Assembly: GCF_001307105.1 (NCBI RefSeq)
Contig: NZ_LGYN01000001.1
Span: forward strand, 248,001 to 312,000
Source: Bacillus australimaris
Lineage (GTDB): Bacteria; Bacillota; Bacilli; Bacillales; Bacillaceae
Direction: 5' to 3'
DNA: 64,000 nucleotides
The notes under the pieces were generated by a model. The model ran no database searches, was not told the DNA's origin, and saw only the letters and a list, made by a program, of their open reading frames with translations. This document shows, in pieces, positions 1 through 8,783 of this stretch (positions are counted from its first letter, which is position 1; each line of letters starts with the position of its first letter). The position numbers were made by a program, and so were the translations under genes.

Positions 1-277
1 CTGCAAGCATGCCGACGAAGATGCCTGATAAAAGACCAACCGGCAGCACCAGCCATTTGGTTAAATGCAGATGCATTTGACTTAAGGTTGCCCATCCGCC
101 AACGACCGCCCCGCTAATAACAGCCGCCTCGTACCCTTGTATGAAGCGCTGCGTTTTGGTTAATTGCATTAAGCGAGGAATGATACCAAGCACTGTAAGA
201 AATGCCACAAATCCTGCTCCGACCGTTAAACCGCCGCCAAGTCCAACGAGTACGACAAAAAGCCATTTACCGATCAT
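1..277 (-). CDS. spoVAB: SpoVAB, stage V sporulation protein (3' end outside window)
   Basis: The first 92 codons are present, starting with ATG at 277 and reading [16 protein letters not shown], then a long hydrophobic glycine-rich stretch typical of a polytopic membrane protein. The gene runs off the left edge. Its start overlaps the last codons of spoVAA by 11 bp, as expected for the spoVA operon. SpoVA proteins form the forespore inner-membrane channel that moves dipicolinic acid into the spore and out at germination; the AB subunit is a small membrane protein. Identity rests on position after spoVAA and on hydrophobicity. Confidence 0.85.
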   Translation of the reverse strand, partial: MIGKWLFVVLVGLGGGLTVGAGFVAFLTVLGIIPRLMQLTKTQRFIQGYEAAVISGAVVGGWATLSQMHLHLTKWLVLPVGLLSGIFVGMLA

Positions 278-887
278 GGATATCTTTCAATGTTTCTTTA
301 TTTTCGTTGAGTGCGACGTAATGATCGAGATCGAGCTGATATTTAAACATTTCCACCTCAAGCGGACTTGGCTCTTCATTTAAACGCTTTTTAAACACAT
401 GATTGAAAAACAAAATCATGCCAAAACCGAGTCCAAAACTATATGGAATTTGTAATAAATACGGGTGCTCAACCGTTTTCCCAGTGATCATTTCATATAG
501 GCGGATATGAACAAGCCGCATACTGACATCCTCGTGGAAATTCATAATGGCAAGCGCCGCTCCGACAAATAATAGGAGCCATACAAACACAAATAAAACG
601 GGAGAAAGCTGGCGTTTACCTGTATCAATTTCAACAATGGCCTCAGAGCCGCCAACGGTTTGAATATCGATATCTGGCCACGTTTTTTTGATCGTTTTGA
701 CCACATGCATAATATCAAGAACAACGATGTGACGATCCTTTTTACTGACATGATACACCGGCATTTTACTTAGCTTTTGCACAGCAAACTCATCACCAGT
801 AATTTGGGCGATATCCTCTAAATAAATGAGCTGATCAATACCTGTCTTGATTCGATGGCGCAGCCGAATAAAGATTTGTCCGTCCAT
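267..887 (-). CDS. spoVAA: SpoVAA, stage V sporulation protein
   Basis: 206 residues, the B. subtilis length as remembered. The N-terminal half is soluble (IFIRLRHR near the start). The C-terminal half has two membrane segments around [20 protein letters not shown] and [15 protein letters not shown], followed by the [17 protein letters not shown] block typical of SpoVAA. An upstream in-frame GTG at 896 was rejected: AGGAAGTG lies seven bases before the ATG at 887 and overlaps that GTG. First gene of the spoVA operon, which handles dipicolinic acid transport in the forespore. A good SigG promoter lies about 30 bp upstream. Confidence 0.93.
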   Translation of the reverse strand: MDGQIFIRLRHRIKTGIDQLIYLEDIAQITGDEFAVQKLSKMPVYHVSKKDRHIVVLDIMHVVKTIKKTWPDIDIQTVGGSEAIVEIDTGKRQLSPVLFVFVWLLLFVGAALAIMNFHEDVSMRLVHIRLYEMITGKTVEHPYLLQIPYSFGLGFGMILFFNHVFKKRLNEEPSPLEVEMFKYQLDLDHYVALNENKETLKDIHDR

Positions 888-918
888 CCAAATCACTTCC
901 TATACGATGGGTTAAAAT

Positions 919-947
919 TAGTATGTGGTGAAAAATGGTTCTCATAC
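919..947 (-). promoter_or_regulatory. SigG-type promoter of the spoVA operon
   Basis: Read on the minus strand: GTATG at 943-947, a 17-base spacer, then CATACTA at 919-925. Both hexamer-like elements fit the late-forespore SigG consensus (GHATR, then CATNNTA), and the site lies just upstream of spoVAA, a known SigG target in B. subtilis. Confidence 0.75.
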
Positions 948-980
948 TGGCAGAACTCGATTTACCGGTAATTACCACAC

Positions 981-1007
981 AAAAAAAGCCAGCCGAATTG
1001 GCTAGCT
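981..1007 (-). terminator. Intrinsic terminator after sigF
   Basis: An 8-bp stem (AGCTAGCC with GGCTGGCT, one G-U pair), a five-base loop and seven T residues on the minus strand. The TAG stop codon of sigF lies inside the first arm, so the terminator starts within the gene. It separates the SigH-driven spoIIA operon from the SigG-driven spoVA operon. Confidence 0.85.
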
Positions 1008-1769
1008 GTCTTTCTGATCCATTTGCATTTGGATTTGTTTTAAAATTTTCTTTTCAAGCCGTGAGACTTGTACCTGTGAAATACCGAGCCGCTCTGCCAC
1101 CTCAGATTGTGTCTGGTCTTTATAATACCTTAAATAGACAATGAGCTTTTCCCGCTCTTCTAATTCCTTGATCGCTTCTTTCAATGCGATTTTATCAAAC
1201 CACCTTTCTTCGGAATGATCGGCAATTTGATCAAGCAATGTAATCGGATCACCATCATTTTCATACACAGTTTCATGAATGGATGATGGTGAGCGGACCG
1301 CTTCTTGGGCGAGGACGACATCCTCTGGTGTAATATCAAGGTATTCGGCAATTTCCTGAACGGTCGGCATTCTTCCATGAGACTTCGATAATTCATCTCT
1401 TGCCCGCCGAATTTTATTTCCGAGTTCCTTTAATGACCGGCTGACTTTGACTGTACCATCATCCCGAATGAATCGCTGAATTTCACCGATGATCATCGGA
1501 ACGGCGTACGTCGAAAACTTCACATCATATGACAAATCAAATTTATCAACAGATTTTAACAGTCCAATACAGCCAATCTGAAACAGATCATCTGGTTCAT
1601 ATCCTCTATTCAAAAAGCGCTGAACGACGGACCAAACAAGACGCATGTTTTTTTCTACGAGGAGGTCTCTTGCTTGCTGATCACCGTCTTGGCTTTTTTT
1701 GATGAGCTCTTTGACTTCATCATTTGACAGCTGGGCTTTTTTTGCTTGCTTTTTTACCTCCACATCCAT
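1002..1769 (-). CDS. sigF: RNA polymerase sigma factor SigF (SpoIIAC)
   Basis: 255 residues, the standard SigF length. Region 2 is visible (FLNRGYEPDDLFQIGCIGLL, then FSTYAVPMIIGEIQRFIRDD). A region 3 segment (LKELGNKIRRARDEL) follows, and region 4 ends with the helix-turn-helix QSEVAERLGISQVQVSRLEK. SigF is the first forespore-specific sigma factor and is held inactive by SpoIIAB until SpoIIAA frees it. Third gene of spoIIAA-AB-sigF, 13 bp after spoIIAB. Confidence 0.98.
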   Translation of the reverse strand: MDVEVKKQAKKAQLSNDEVKELIKKSQDGDQQARDLLVEKNMRLVWSVVQRFLNRGYEPDDLFQIGCIGLLKSVDKFDLSYDVKFSTYAVPMIIGEIQRFIRDDGTVKVSRSLKELGNKIRRARDELSKSHGRMPTVQEIAEYLDITPEDVVLAQEAVRSPSSIHETVYENDGDPITLLDQIADHSEERWFDKIALKEAIKELEEREKLIVYLRYYKDQTQSEVAERLGISQVQVSRLEKKILKQIQMQMDQKDS

Positions 1770-1782
1770 ATGAGCAGCTCCT

Positions 1783-2223
1783 TTAATTACAAAGCGCTTT
1801 GCTTTTTGATAGATGCTTTGTTAAACGGATGGTCGTGCCCATTTCTGGAGATGAGTCCACCATGACATCATCCATAAAATTCTCCATGATGGTAAAGCCC
1901 ATACCAGAGCGCTCTAAGTCTGGTTTTGTAGTGAAAAGAGGCTGTCTTGCTTCCTCAAGATCTGTAATTCCCATGCCTTCGTCACGGATGGTGAGGTACA
2001 CGACATGATCATCTAGTGTGACATGAATATACACCTTGCCGTCTGGATTCCCATCATAGCCATGGATGATGGAGTTTGTTACTGCCTCTGATACGACTGT
2101 TTTGATTTCTGTTAATTCATCCAATGTCGGATCAAGCTGGGCAATAAACGCAGCAACTGTTACTCTCGCAAAGGATTCATTTTGACTTAAAGCAGAAAAG
2201 GTCAGGTTCATTTCATTTCTCAT
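1783..2223 (-). CDS. spoIIAB: SpoIIAB, anti-sigma F factor and SpoIIAA kinase
   Basis: 146 residues with GHKL ATPase motifs: N-box [12 protein letters not shown]1 box DEGMGI and G2 box GMGFTIM. It binds SigF and blocks it, and it phosphorylates SpoIIAA on serine. The ATG overlaps the TGA of spoIIAA by 4 bp, which couples their translation and keeps the partner proteins in balance. Length and motifs are those of the B. subtilis protein. Confidence 0.97.
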   Translation of the reverse strand: MRNEMNLTFSALSQNESFARVTVAAFIAQLDPTLDELTEIKTVVSEAVTNSIIHGYDGNPDGKVYIHVTLDDHVVYLTIRDEGMGITDLEEARQPLFTTKPDLERSGMGFTIMENFMDDVMVDSSPEMGTTIRLTKHLSKSKALCN

Positions 2224-2573
2224 GATGCCACCCCCAATGTTTGCAAAGCCGTTTGCTCAGAAGGCTCCATACGAATAATTTTAAACAAGCCAGACATATC
2301 AAATAACCGGTTCACCGCTGGCGAGATGGCACAGACGACCATTTCCCCGCCAAGCTGCTTAATTTCTTTATATCTTCCTAAAATCACTCCAAGTCCAGAG
2401 CTGTCCATAAACGATAAATCAGCCAAATTCAGCACGATGTGGCGAATGTCCTCTGTTTCCAAATAATTCGTCACCTTTTGTCTCAACGTTTCTGCGGAGT
2501 GATGATCGAGCTCTCCTGTTAACCGAATGCAAAGTACGCTCTCTTTTACTTGAAAATCAATACCAAGGCTCAT
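2220..2573 (-). CDS. spoIIAA: SpoIIAA, anti-anti-sigma F factor
   Basis: 117 residues, STAS domain. The phosphorylation site lies in [16 protein letters not shown] (serine near residue 58 in the family). Dephosphorylated SpoIIAA (by SpoIIE, not in this window) displaces SigF from SpoIIAB in the forespore. First gene of the three-gene operon; the ATG at 2573 follows AAGGAGGAAG at good spacing. Confidence 0.97.
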   Translation of the reverse strand: MSLGIDFQVKESVLCIRLTGELDHHSAETLRQKVTNYLETEDIRHIVLNLADLSFMDSSGLGVILGRYKEIKQLGGEMVVCAISPAVNRLFDMSGLFKIIRMEPSEQTALQTLGVAS

Positions 2574-2610
2574 CTTTTCTTCCTCCTTGCTCTAATTTCG
2601 GATAAAGAGT

Positions 2611-2637
2611 GTTTCTCTTTTATATGAAGTAAATCCT
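2611..2637 (-). promoter_or_regulatory. Candidate SigH promoter of spoIIA
   Basis: On the minus strand AGGATTT (2631-2637) fits the SigH -35 consensus AGGAWWT. A weaker GAGAAAC (2611-2617) stands at the -10 position, about 13 bases away. The spoIIA operon is SigH- and Spo0A-dependent in B. subtilis. The -10 match is only partial, so the exact site is uncertain. Confidence 0.45.
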
Positions 2638-2697
2638 TCACCATGACAAAACTAGTGACCATTCGTCACATTTAGATGTTCTTTTCTTCTTCATAGC

Positions 2698-2725
2698 AAA
2701 AAGACTGCCAATTACAGCAGCCTTT
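2698..2725 (-). terminator. Intrinsic terminator after dacF
   Basis: Stem AAAGGCTGC / GCAGTCTTT (one G-U pair), loop TGTAATTG, then a run of five T residues on the minus strand, six bases past the dacF stop codon. It would only partly separate dacF from the spoIIA promoter downstream. Confidence 0.75.
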
Positions 2726-2731
2726 CGCCTT

Positions 2732-3919
2732 TTATTTCCATTTTACAAATTCAGCCATCGCTCGTTTGAAGAAAGTCCAAACGCCCGCTTTTTCCATTCC
2801 TTCTTTTGCTTGTACAGGGCTCTCATGCAGCACTTTCCCGTCTTTTTTCAAGACAATCGTACCCAGTTCCGTTCCTTTTGAAAATGGAGCCGTGACATCA
2901 TGAGACAATTTGATTTCTTTTTTAATCTGATCCACATTTTCGCCTTTTTTCGTTAAAAGGGAGATGGGTTCAGATGTGACGAGCTGAACTTTTTTCTTTT
3001 TTCCTTTGCTCACTTTGATCTCCGCCACATCCTGCCCTCGTTTGTAAAGCGGATGGGTCGTATATTGACTAAATGCGTAATCTAACATTTTAACTACCTG
3101 AGCATTTCTGTCTTTCGGTGTACTTGCGCCGAAGACGACTGCAATGACGCGCATGTTGCCTTTTTTAGCGGATGCGGTTAAACAGTATTTCGCTTCACCT
3201 GTAAAACCTGTTTTTATCCCATCAACACCTGGATAAAATTTAATCAGACGGTTTGTATTGACAAGCCAGAATTTTTTATCCGTGTTTTGCCTGAGATAGT
3301 CTTCGTAGACACCTGTGAATTTGGTGATTTGTTCATATTTCAATAGCTCTTTTGCCATTTTTGACATATCATGAGCTGTACTGTAGTGGTCTTTTTCAGG
3401 AAGTCCCGTTGGGTTTTGAAAGACGGTAGAGGTGAGCCCAAGCTCTTTCGCCTTTTTGTTCATCTGCTCAACGAACTGTTCTTCAGATCCGGCAATATGC
3501 TCTGCCATGGCAACAGATGCATCATTTCCTGACGCAATGGCAATGCCTTTCAGCATTTCTTTCACCGTCATTTCTTCTCCAGGTTCAAGGAAGATTTGTG
3601 AGCCTCCCATAGATGCCGCATAGTCGCTCGTTCTGACCTTATCTGTCATTTTTAGTTTCCCTTGATCAATGGCTTCCATGATCAGAAGCATCGTCATGAT
3701 TTTGGTCATACTTGCAGGAGCAAGTTTTTCATCACTGTTTTTGTTGTAAAGCACCTTCCCCGTGTCACGTTCAATTAAGATGGCTGATTTGGCTTCGTGC
3801 GCCAATTCTGATGTTTGTTTTTCTCCTGGTTTTTCAATCTTTTCTTTTGCTATCGCTGATGGTGAAATCATTGAAATAAGGATCATGAAAATAAACAATG
3901 CACATATATGACGTTTCAA
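2732..3919 (-). CDS. dacF: DacF, D-alanyl-D-alanine carboxypeptidase (PBP I*)
   Basis: 395 residues. An N-terminal signal peptide (hydrophobic core ALFIFMILISMISPSAIA) precedes a class-A D,D-carboxypeptidase domain with ASMTK (nucleophile serine), SGND and KTGFTG motifs. The C-terminal PBP5-like domain ends in a possible membrane-anchoring helix (WTFFKRAMAEFVKW). It trims peptide crosslinks in spore cortex peptidoglycan. The longest frame starts with ATG at 3934, but that ATG is inside the SD GGAGGT. The TTG at 3919 is at the right distance and gives MKRHICALF, as in B. subtilis. Confidence 0.95.
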   Translation of the reverse strand: MKRHICALFIFMILISMISPSAIAKEKIEKPGEKQTSELAHEAKSAILIERDTGKVLYNKNSDEKLAPASMTKIMTMLLIMEAIDQGKLKMTDKVRTSDYAASMGGSQIFLEPGEEMTVKEMLKGIAIASGNDASVAMAEHIAGSEEQFVEQMNKKAKELGLTSTVFQNPTGLPEKDHYSTAHDMSKMAKELLKYEQITKFTGVYEDYLRQNTDKKFWLVNTNRLIKFYPGVDGIKTGFTGEAKYCLTASAKKGNMRVIAVVFGASTPKDRNAQVVKMLDYAFSQYTTHPLYKRGQDVAEIKVSKGKKKKVQLVTSEPISLLTKKGENVDQIKKEIKLSHDVTAPFSKGTELGTIVLKKDGKVLHESPVQAKEGMEKAGVWTFFKRAMAEFVKWK

Positions 3920-3934
3920 GTGGCAGACCTCCAT

Positions 3935-3965
3935 TATCGTAATCCTTTGTATTTTTTCCTTATAC
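3935..3965 (-). promoter_or_regulatory. Candidate SigF promoter of dacF
   Basis: Minus strand: GTATA (3961-3965), a 16-base spacer and GATTACGATA (3935-3944). This resembles the forespore SigF pattern (GYATA, then GGNNANANTR), with a mismatch at the second G and another in the middle of the -10. dacF is a known SigF/SigG target. Confidence 0.55.
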
Positions 3966-3999
3966 AGGCTGTTTTATTCAGAGATCGTTTGATTGCCAT

Positions 4000-4033
4000 A
4001 AAAAAAGCCTTCTGCTTAAAAAACAGAAGGCTT
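4000..4033 (-). terminator. Intrinsic terminator after punA
   Basis: Perfect 10-bp stem AAGCCTTCTG / CAGAAGGCTT with a nine-base loop and a T run on the minus strand, 11 bases past the punA stop. Confidence 0.92.
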
Positions 4034-4044
4034 CTGGAAACTTG

Positions 4045-4857
4045 CTATGAGAGTTGTTTAACAATATCTTTTACTAAATCAAGGAAACTTGCTTTCACTT
4101 TTTCCGTTACTTCAATGACTTCATCATGAGTCAGCGGTTGATCTAAAATACCAGATGCTGCATTGGAAATGCATGAGATCCCAAGCACCTTGATTCCTGC
4201 ATGACGTGCAACAATCACTTCTGGAACAGTCGACATACCCACTGCATCTGCTCCAAGTGTTCTAAGGAAGCGAACTTCAGCAGGTGTTTCATATGAAGGA
4301 CCCGTCATCCCTGCATAAACACCCTTCTGTACAGAGATACCTAGACGCTCGGCTATTTCTTCTGCAAGTGCCAGCAACGCTTTATCATATGGTGCTGACA
4401 TATCAGGGAAACGAACGCCCTGACTGTCATTAGGTCCAATTAATGGATTGGTCCCCATCATATTGATATGATCTGTGATCAGCATGAGATCTCCTGGATG
4501 GAAGGACGTATTCACACCGCCAGCTGCATTTGTGACAATACATGTCTCAATGCCAATTTCTTTCATCACACGGACAGGAAATGTCACTTGCTTCATATCA
4601 TATCCTTCATAGAAATGAAAACGTCCTTGCATAGCGCAAACGACAGTGCCTTTCAGCGTTCCAATCACGAGCTGCCCTGCATGTCCCTCTACTGTTGAAA
4701 CAGGGAATCCAGGAATATCTTCGTATTTTAATTTGATTGGATTTTCAATCTCATCTGCTAAAACACCCAGCCCTGATCCTAAAATGAGCCCAACTGTTGG
4801 TACGTATGTCGATGCTTGTTTAATGTATGCCGCCGCTTCTGAAAACTGTGCTCCCAC
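4045..4857 (-). CDS. punA: Purine nucleoside phosphorylase (PupG/PunA)
   Basis: 270 residues. GLILGSGLG near the N-terminus is the phosphate-binding loop of the trimeric PNP/MTAP family. TNAAGGVN and GMTGPSYETPAEV are the other family motifs around the active site. It splits purine (deoxy)ribonucleosides to base and (deoxy)ribose-1-phosphate. The GTG start at 4857 follows GGGGGAAATCTC. It lies 11 bp after deoB, whose product converts the released sugar-1-phosphate, so the two form one nucleoside-salvage operon. Confidence 0.96.
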   Translation of the reverse strand: MGAQFSEAAAYIKQASTYVPTVGLILGSGLGVLADEIENPIKLKYEDIPGFPVSTVEGHAGQLVIGTLKGTVVCAMQGRFHFYEGYDMKQVTFPVRVMKEIGIETCIVTNAAGGVNTSFHPGDLMLITDHINMMGTNPLIGPNDSQGVRFPDMSAPYDKALLALAEEIAERLGISVQKGVYAGMTGPSYETPAEVRFLRTLGADAVGMSTVPEVIVARHAGIKVLGISCISNAASGILDQPLTHDEVIEVTEKVKASFLDLVKDIVKQLS

Positions 4858-4868
4858 GAGATTTCCCC

Positions 4869-6053
4869 CTATTTGAGTTTAGATAAAAAGCTTGTTCCGT
4901 ATTTTGGCATCGTTGACTTGAAATTATCTGCAACCGTTGCCCCAAGATCAGCAAAGGTTTTTGCCGTTGGCAGTTCATTTGCTTCCTGATGCTTTTTACT
5001 GTAAGCAATGAGCGGAACGTATTCTCTTGTATGATCTGTTCCGTGATGAACTGGGTCATTTCCATGATCTGCTGTGATGACAAGAAGATCATCCTCTTTC
5101 ATCAGGTCAAACACTTCTGGAAGACGTGCGTCAAATTCCTCTAGTGCTTTTCCGTAGCCCTCTGGATCTCTTCTATGTCCGTAAAGAGCGTCAAAATCAA
5201 CAAGGTTTAAAAAGCTGATTCCTGTAAAGTCTGTTTTAAGTGTATCGACCAGCTTGTCCATTCCATCCATGTTTGATTTCGTTCTGAGTGAAGAGGTAAT
5301 TCCTTCGCCGTCGTAAATATCAGAGATTTTTCCGATCGCGATGACATCGAGTCCATCATCTTTCAGTTCATTCATCACTGTACGGTCAAATGGTTTTAAC
5401 GCATAGTCATGACGGTTTGGCGTTCTAACAAATGCGCCAGGCTCTCCGACAAACGGACGAGCAATAATGCGTCCAACCATATATTTTTCATCTAATGTCA
5501 GTTCACGTGCAATTTCACAAATGCGGTACAGCTCATCTAACGGCACAACTTCCTCGTGCGCAGCAATTTGCAGCACAGAATCGGCAGATGTATACACGAT
5601 TAAATCGCCTGTTTTCATGTGCTCTTGGCCAAGCTCGTCTAAAATTTCAGTACCAGACGCAGGTTTATTTCCGATAATGCCTCGGCCTGTTTTTTCTTTT
5701 AATTCATTTAATAGTTCATCTGGGAATCCGTCTGGAAAGACTTTAAACGGTGTGTCTATGTAAAGACCCATGATTTCCCAGTGTCCTGTCATTGTGTCTT
5801 TTCCGTTTGATGCTTCTTGCATTTTCCCATAATACGCAAGCGGTTTTTCATCCGCTGGAATTCCTTTGATTTCTTTAATATGACTCAGCCCAAGCTTCGC
5901 CATATTCGGCATATGAAGCCCGTTCATTTTTTCAGCAATATGTCCAAGTGTATCTGCACCTACATCATTAAAATCAGCAGCATCTGGTGCTTCCCCAATC
6001 CCTACTGAATCCATTACGACGAGGAAAATGCGTTTATACTGATAATCAGGCAT
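4869..6053 (-). CDS. deoB: Phosphopentomutase DeoB (Drm)
   Basis: 394 residues, alkaline phosphatase superfamily. The N-terminal metal site is [14 protein letters not shown] and the C-terminal one [28 protein letters not shown] lies between them. It interconverts ribose- or deoxyribose-1-phosphate and the 5-phosphate, feeding nucleoside sugars into central metabolism. ATG after GAAGGAGGCGC. First gene of deoB-punA. A SigA-like promoter with an overlapping cre-like sequence lies upstream, which would fit carbon-source control. Confidence 0.97.
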   Translation of the reverse strand: MPDYQYKRIFLVVMDSVGIGEAPDAADFNDVGADTLGHIAEKMNGLHMPNMAKLGLSHIKEIKGIPADEKPLAYYGKMQEASNGKDTMTGHWEIMGLYIDTPFKVFPDGFPDELLNELKEKTGRGIIGNKPASGTEILDELGQEHMKTGDLIVYTSADSVLQIAAHEEVVPLDELYRICEIARELTLDEKYMVGRIIARPFVGEPGAFVRTPNRHDYALKPFDRTVMNELKDDGLDVIAIGKISDIYDGEGITSSLRTKSNMDGMDKLVDTLKTDFTGISFLNLVDFDALYGHRRDPEGYGKALEEFDARLPEVFDLMKEDDLLVITADHGNDPVHHGTDHTREYVPLIAYSKKHQEANELPTAKTFADLGATVADNFKSTMPKYGTSFLSKLK

Positions 6054-6119
6054 TAAAAAGCGCCTCCTTCAATATTCTTGTCTTTTGACCTTTCAAAAAG
6101 AGAGAGGTCAGACATCTCA

Positions 6120-6149
6120 AGTATAAACCGTTTACAAGCCAGTTGACAA
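6120..6149 (-). promoter_or_regulatory. SigA promoter of deoB-punA with overlapping cre-like site
   Basis: Minus strand TTGTCA (6144-6149), 18-base spacer, TATACT (6120-6125). The 15 bases at 6122-6136 read TGTAAACGGTTTATA and resemble a CcpA-binding cre (TGWNANCGNTNWCA), with mismatches near the 3' end. A site covering the -10 would repress by blocking polymerase. The promoter is well supported, the cre less so. Confidence 0.6.
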
Positions 6150-6170
6150 CCATAAACGGTGCAAACATGA

Positions 6171-6204
6171 AAAAGCATGACACACGCTCACCGTGTCATG
6201 CTTT
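6171..6204 (-). terminator. Intrinsic terminator after xerD
   Basis: 12-bp stem AAAGCATGACAC / GTGTCATGCTTT with a nine-base loop, starting three bases after the xerD stop and followed by T residues on the minus strand. Confidence 0.92.
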
Positions 6205-6206
6205 AC

Positions 6207-7097
6207 TTATGCCCTTGGATGGAATTTGTGATACACATCTTTCAGTCTTGTTTTCGTCACATGCGTATAAATTTGTGTTGTTGAGATATCGGCATGTCCG
6301 AGCATTTCCTGTACGGCTCTTAGATCAGCACCATTTTCAAGCAGATGTGTAGCAAATGAATGTCTAAGCGTATGCGGGGTCAGTTCCTTTTGAATCCCTG
6401 CTTCGATGGCTCGTTTTTTTAAGTTCTTCCAAAAGCCCTGCCGCGACATCTTTTTCCCATGATGATTGAGAAATAGGGCATCTGCCGGCTGTTTTTTTAA
6501 CAGCTTGCCTCTTCCTTTTTCAATATATTCTTCAATCGCACTTGCAGCAGTCTCGCCAATTGGCACAATTCGCTCTTTTCTTCCTTTTCCAAAACAGCGG
6601 ATAAAGCCCATTGTGAGGTGGACATCGGCAAGGGTTAGATCCAGCATTTCACTAACGCGTATGCCTGTTGCATATAAGAGCTCAAGCATCGCTTTGTCAC
6701 GGTAGTCAAAGGGCGTGTGCTGATTTGGTGTATCAAGCAGTTTTTCGACTTCTCCTAGTGATAGAACTTTCGGTAATTTACGCTCTGTTTTTTGCGATTC
6801 AATGTTCCATGACGGGTCATCCGTTGTCACTTTTTCCCGGAGCAGAAATTGATGAAAGGAACGGATCGATGATAAATGCCGTACAGACGTTTTACTCGAT
6901 TTCCCTTCCTCTTTTAGCTGCTTTAAATAATGAATAATATGCAGGCGCGTGACATCTTTGATATCCGTCAGTTGTTCATGTGTCATTAAAAAAGACAAAT
7001 AGCTCTGTAAATCTCTTTTATAAGAAACAATGGTATTTTCAGAGAGTCCTCTCTCTACTGTCATAAAATGAATAAAGTCGGATAATTGATCGTTCAA
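6207..7097 (-). CDS. xerD: Tyrosine recombinase XerD (RipX)
   Basis: 296 residues. N-terminal SAM-like core-binding domain ([19 protein letters not shown]) and C-terminal catalytic domain with the arginine in YATGIRVSE, the [10 protein letters not shown] box and the nucleophile tyrosine in STTQIYTHV. With XerC (CodV) it resolves chromosome dimers at dif. The start is TTG at 7097, preceded by GGGGAGTAG at nine bases; the length equals the B. subtilis protein. It follows yqzK by 6 bp and is probably transcribed with fur-yqzK or from a promoter between them. Confidence 0.96.
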   Translation of the reverse strand: MNDQLSDFIHFMTVERGLSENTIVSYKRDLQSYLSFLMTHEQLTDIKDVTRLHIIHYLKQLKEEGKSSKTSVRHLSSIRSFHQFLLREKVTTDDPSWNIESQKTERKLPKVLSLGEVEKLLDTPNQHTPFDYRDKAMLELLYATGIRVSEMLDLTLADVHLTMGFIRCFGKGRKERIVPIGETAASAIEEYIEKGRGKLLKKQPADALFLNHHGKKMSRQGFWKNLKKRAIEAGIQKELTPHTLRHSFATHLLENGADLRAVQEMLGHADISTTQIYTHVTKTRLKDVYHKFHPRA

Positions 7098-7103
7098 TGA
7101 TTT

Positions 7104-7331
7104 CTACTCCCCGTTTTGATAAAAATAAATCAATCGGTCTTGCCAATTGTCATGATTCGGCTGATCCATTTCCATCACTTTAATTGCTGCACCCTCTGGT
7201 TTATCATAACGATGGTAGCTTTCATATTCTGAATTTATCCATATCATAGCATAATAGAACAGGACGGTAAAACCAGTGAACAAGATAAAGACTTTCATCA
7301 CTTCACCTGTTGTTTTGAGCCATTTTCGCAT
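7104..7331 (-). CDS. yqzK: YqzK-like small membrane protein
   Basis: 75 residues with one membrane segment (VFILFTGFTVLFYYAMIW) and a polar C-terminal part rich in acidic and aromatic residues. Function unknown. The position between fur and xerD matches yqzK of B. subtilis (about 76 residues). Two upstream in-frame ATGs (7340, 7352) were rejected: the sequence AAAGGACATGAGG serves as SD for the ATG at 7331 and contains the 7340 codon. Confidence 0.75.
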   Translation of the reverse strand: MRKWLKTTGEVMKVFILFTGFTVLFYYAMIWINSEYESYHRYDKPEGAAIKVMEMDQPNHDNWQDRLIYFYQNGE

Positions 7332-7406
7332 GATCCTCATGTCCTTTCTCATCTTCTCATTACTTCAGCATATGCCAGGTAGGACAAGGATTATACAGCG
7401 AAAATG

Positions 7407-7438
7407 CAAAAAACCTCTTCATCTTAAATGAAAAGGTT
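7407..7438 (-). terminator. Intrinsic terminator after fur
   Basis: 11-bp stem AACCTTTTCAT / ATGAAGAGGTT (one G-U pair), five-base loop, then six T residues on the minus strand. Confidence 0.85.
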
Positions 7439-7448
7439 CCAATTCGGA

Positions 7449-7901
7449 TTATTTGCCGGATTCATCATCATGACACCGGTGGCAAATACCATGGAATGTC
7501 AATCTATGATCCTTAATTTTAAATCTCCAGTCGCGTTCAATAATCTCTTCGACATCTTCTAATAAATCATCTTCTATCTCATCGACTGTTCCGCATTCCA
7601 TGCAGACAAGATGATGATGGAAGTGGGCAGCCCCTTCTTTGCGAAGATCATATCGCGAAACGCCGTCTCCAAAGTTAATTTTATCAACAACTTTTAGTTC
7701 AGTAAGCAATTCTAACGTCCGATAAACAGTAGCAAGACCAATTTCAGGAGACTTCTCTTTTACGAGGAGGTATACATCTTCTGCACTTAAATGGTCTTCT
7801 TCATTCTCAAGCAGTACTCTTACTGTTGCTTCACGCTGTGGCGTGAGCTTGTAACTGGAAGAATGAAGCTGTTTCTTAATTCGATCAATTCTATTTTCCA
7901 T
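7449..7901 (-). CDS. fur: Ferric uptake regulator Fur
   Basis: 150 residues. The N-terminal winged helix carries YKLTPQREATVRVLLE and GLATVYRTLELL. A histidine-rich metal site (FHHHLVCMECG) and a structural zinc site made of CMEC and CHRC follow. Fur with Fe2+ represses siderophore and iron-uptake genes. ATG after TAGGAGGGAAAG. Of the three Bacillus paralogues (Fur, PerR, Zur), position next to xerD and spoIIM identifies Fur. PerR-type boxes upstream fit the known PerR control of fur. Confidence 0.95.
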   Translation of the reverse strand: MENRIDRIKKQLHSSSYKLTPQREATVRVLLENEEDHLSAEDVYLLVKEKSPEIGLATVYRTLELLTELKVVDKINFGDGVSRYDLRKEGAAHFHHHLVCMECGTVDEIEDDLLEDVEEIIERDWRFKIKDHRLTFHGICHRCHDDESGK

Positions 7902-7933
7902 TGACTTTCCCTCCTACGCCACATTACTTGATC

Positions 7934-8017
7934 ATTATATCAAATGATGTGCTGAGAGCCAACTATAATCATTTTAAATTGATAAATAAATTGATTATTA
8001 TTTAATAACAATTATAA
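7934..8017 (-). promoter_or_regulatory. fur promoter with two PerR/Fur-type boxes
   Basis: Promoter on the minus strand: TTGGCT (7957-7962), 17-base spacer, TATAAT (7934-7939). Two 15-base palindromes match the PerR box TTATAATNATTATAA closely. TTAAAATGATTATAG at 7963-7977 abuts the -35, and TTATAATTGTTATTA at 8003-8017 lies further upstream. In B. subtilis fur is a PerR-regulated gene, so these are most likely PerR sites; Fur and PerR boxes differ by only a few bases. Confidence 0.7.
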
Positions 8018-8022
8018 AATAT

Positions 8023-8667
8023 TTAAAAAAGAACACCTGCCAGCTTTTTCATTAGCATAAATGAAATGTACGATTCAAAAAAGGACGAAAGTGCAGCAAG
8101 CGCTAAAATCATCAGCAGAACAGATGCATACCGGCCAAACCACTGAACAGGTGCTTGACTGATGGTTTTCTTCATGAAAAGCTGTCCAATGAGACGGATA
8201 GAAAATGCAATCGCACAGGTGCCTATCACTAAATAGGCTGGAATGAGCAAAATGTTTTGCGGAAGCACTGATACAAACGAGAGAAAAAATCCGCTGAGTC
8301 CCATTTGATTTACTAGAAAACCAACCGTAAACCCTACAACAATTCCTTTTAAAAAGATCATGAGAAAGATGAGCGGCAGACCAATGATAGATATTCCTAG
8401 TATCCACATAAGGCCTAAATATTTCATATGATGCAGGAAGCTTTGCAAAAACATTTCTTTTGATTCTGCTGCTTTCTCATTCGTCAGCTGACCAAAAAAT
8501 TGATTTAAATAATAAAATAAATCCTCTTTCTGACTGAAAGTCATACTATTAACAATAATGGCACCGAAGATCACACCCATTAAAAAGAGTACAGAGACAA
8601 ATAAATAAATCGAGAGATGATCTTTTACGTGCTGAAGAAGATGTTCCTTCCAAGACTTTTTCCGCAT
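8023..8667 (-). CDS. spoIIM: SpoIIM, engulfment membrane protein
   Basis: 214 residues with about five membrane segments ([20 protein letters not shown] near the start). The conserved SpoIIM block [19 protein letters not shown] lies mid-protein. It is part of the SpoIIDMP complex that drives mother-cell engulfment of the forespore. The longest frame begins with TTG at 8682 inside the SD GGGAGGA; ATG at 8667 is eight bases after it and gives MRKKSWKEH, as in B. subtilis. A SigE-like promoter is present. Confidence 0.95.
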   Translation of the reverse strand: MRKKSWKEHLLQHVKDHLSIYLFVSVLFLMGVIFGAIIVNSMTFSQKEDLFYYLNQFFGQLTNEKAAESKEMFLQSFLHHMKYLGLMWILGISIIGLPLIFLMIFLKGIVVGFTVGFLVNQMGLSGFFLSFVSVLPQNILLIPAYLVIGTCAIAFSIRLIGQLFMKKTISQAPVQWFGRYASVLLMILALAALSSFFESYISFMLMKKLAGVLF

Positions 8668-8699
8668 GCGTCTTCCTCCCAAATAGTAAAGGTTACTAG

Positions 8700-8727
8700 A
8701 TTCTATGAGAGAGATTACGAAACATGA
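8700..8727 (-). promoter_or_regulatory. Candidate SigE promoter of spoIIM
   Basis: Minus strand TCATGTT (8721-8727), 13-base spacer, CATAGAAT (8700-8707). This matches the mother-cell SigE pattern (KMATATT / CATACAHT) with one mismatch in each element. spoIIM is SigE-dependent in B. subtilis. Confidence 0.65.
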
Positions 8728-8743
8728 CAGTTTTATTAGAAAG

Positions 8744-8780
8744 AAAAAAGAGAAAGCAGCTGTAACCTGCTTTCTCTTTT
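8744..8780 (-). terminator. Intrinsic terminator after the subtilisin gene
   Basis: Perfect 14-bp stem AAAAGAGAAAGCAG / CTGCTTTCTCTTTT, seven-base loop, starting three bases after the stop codon at 8784, with a T-rich tail on the minus strand. Confidence 0.95.
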
Positions 8781-8783
8781 CGT

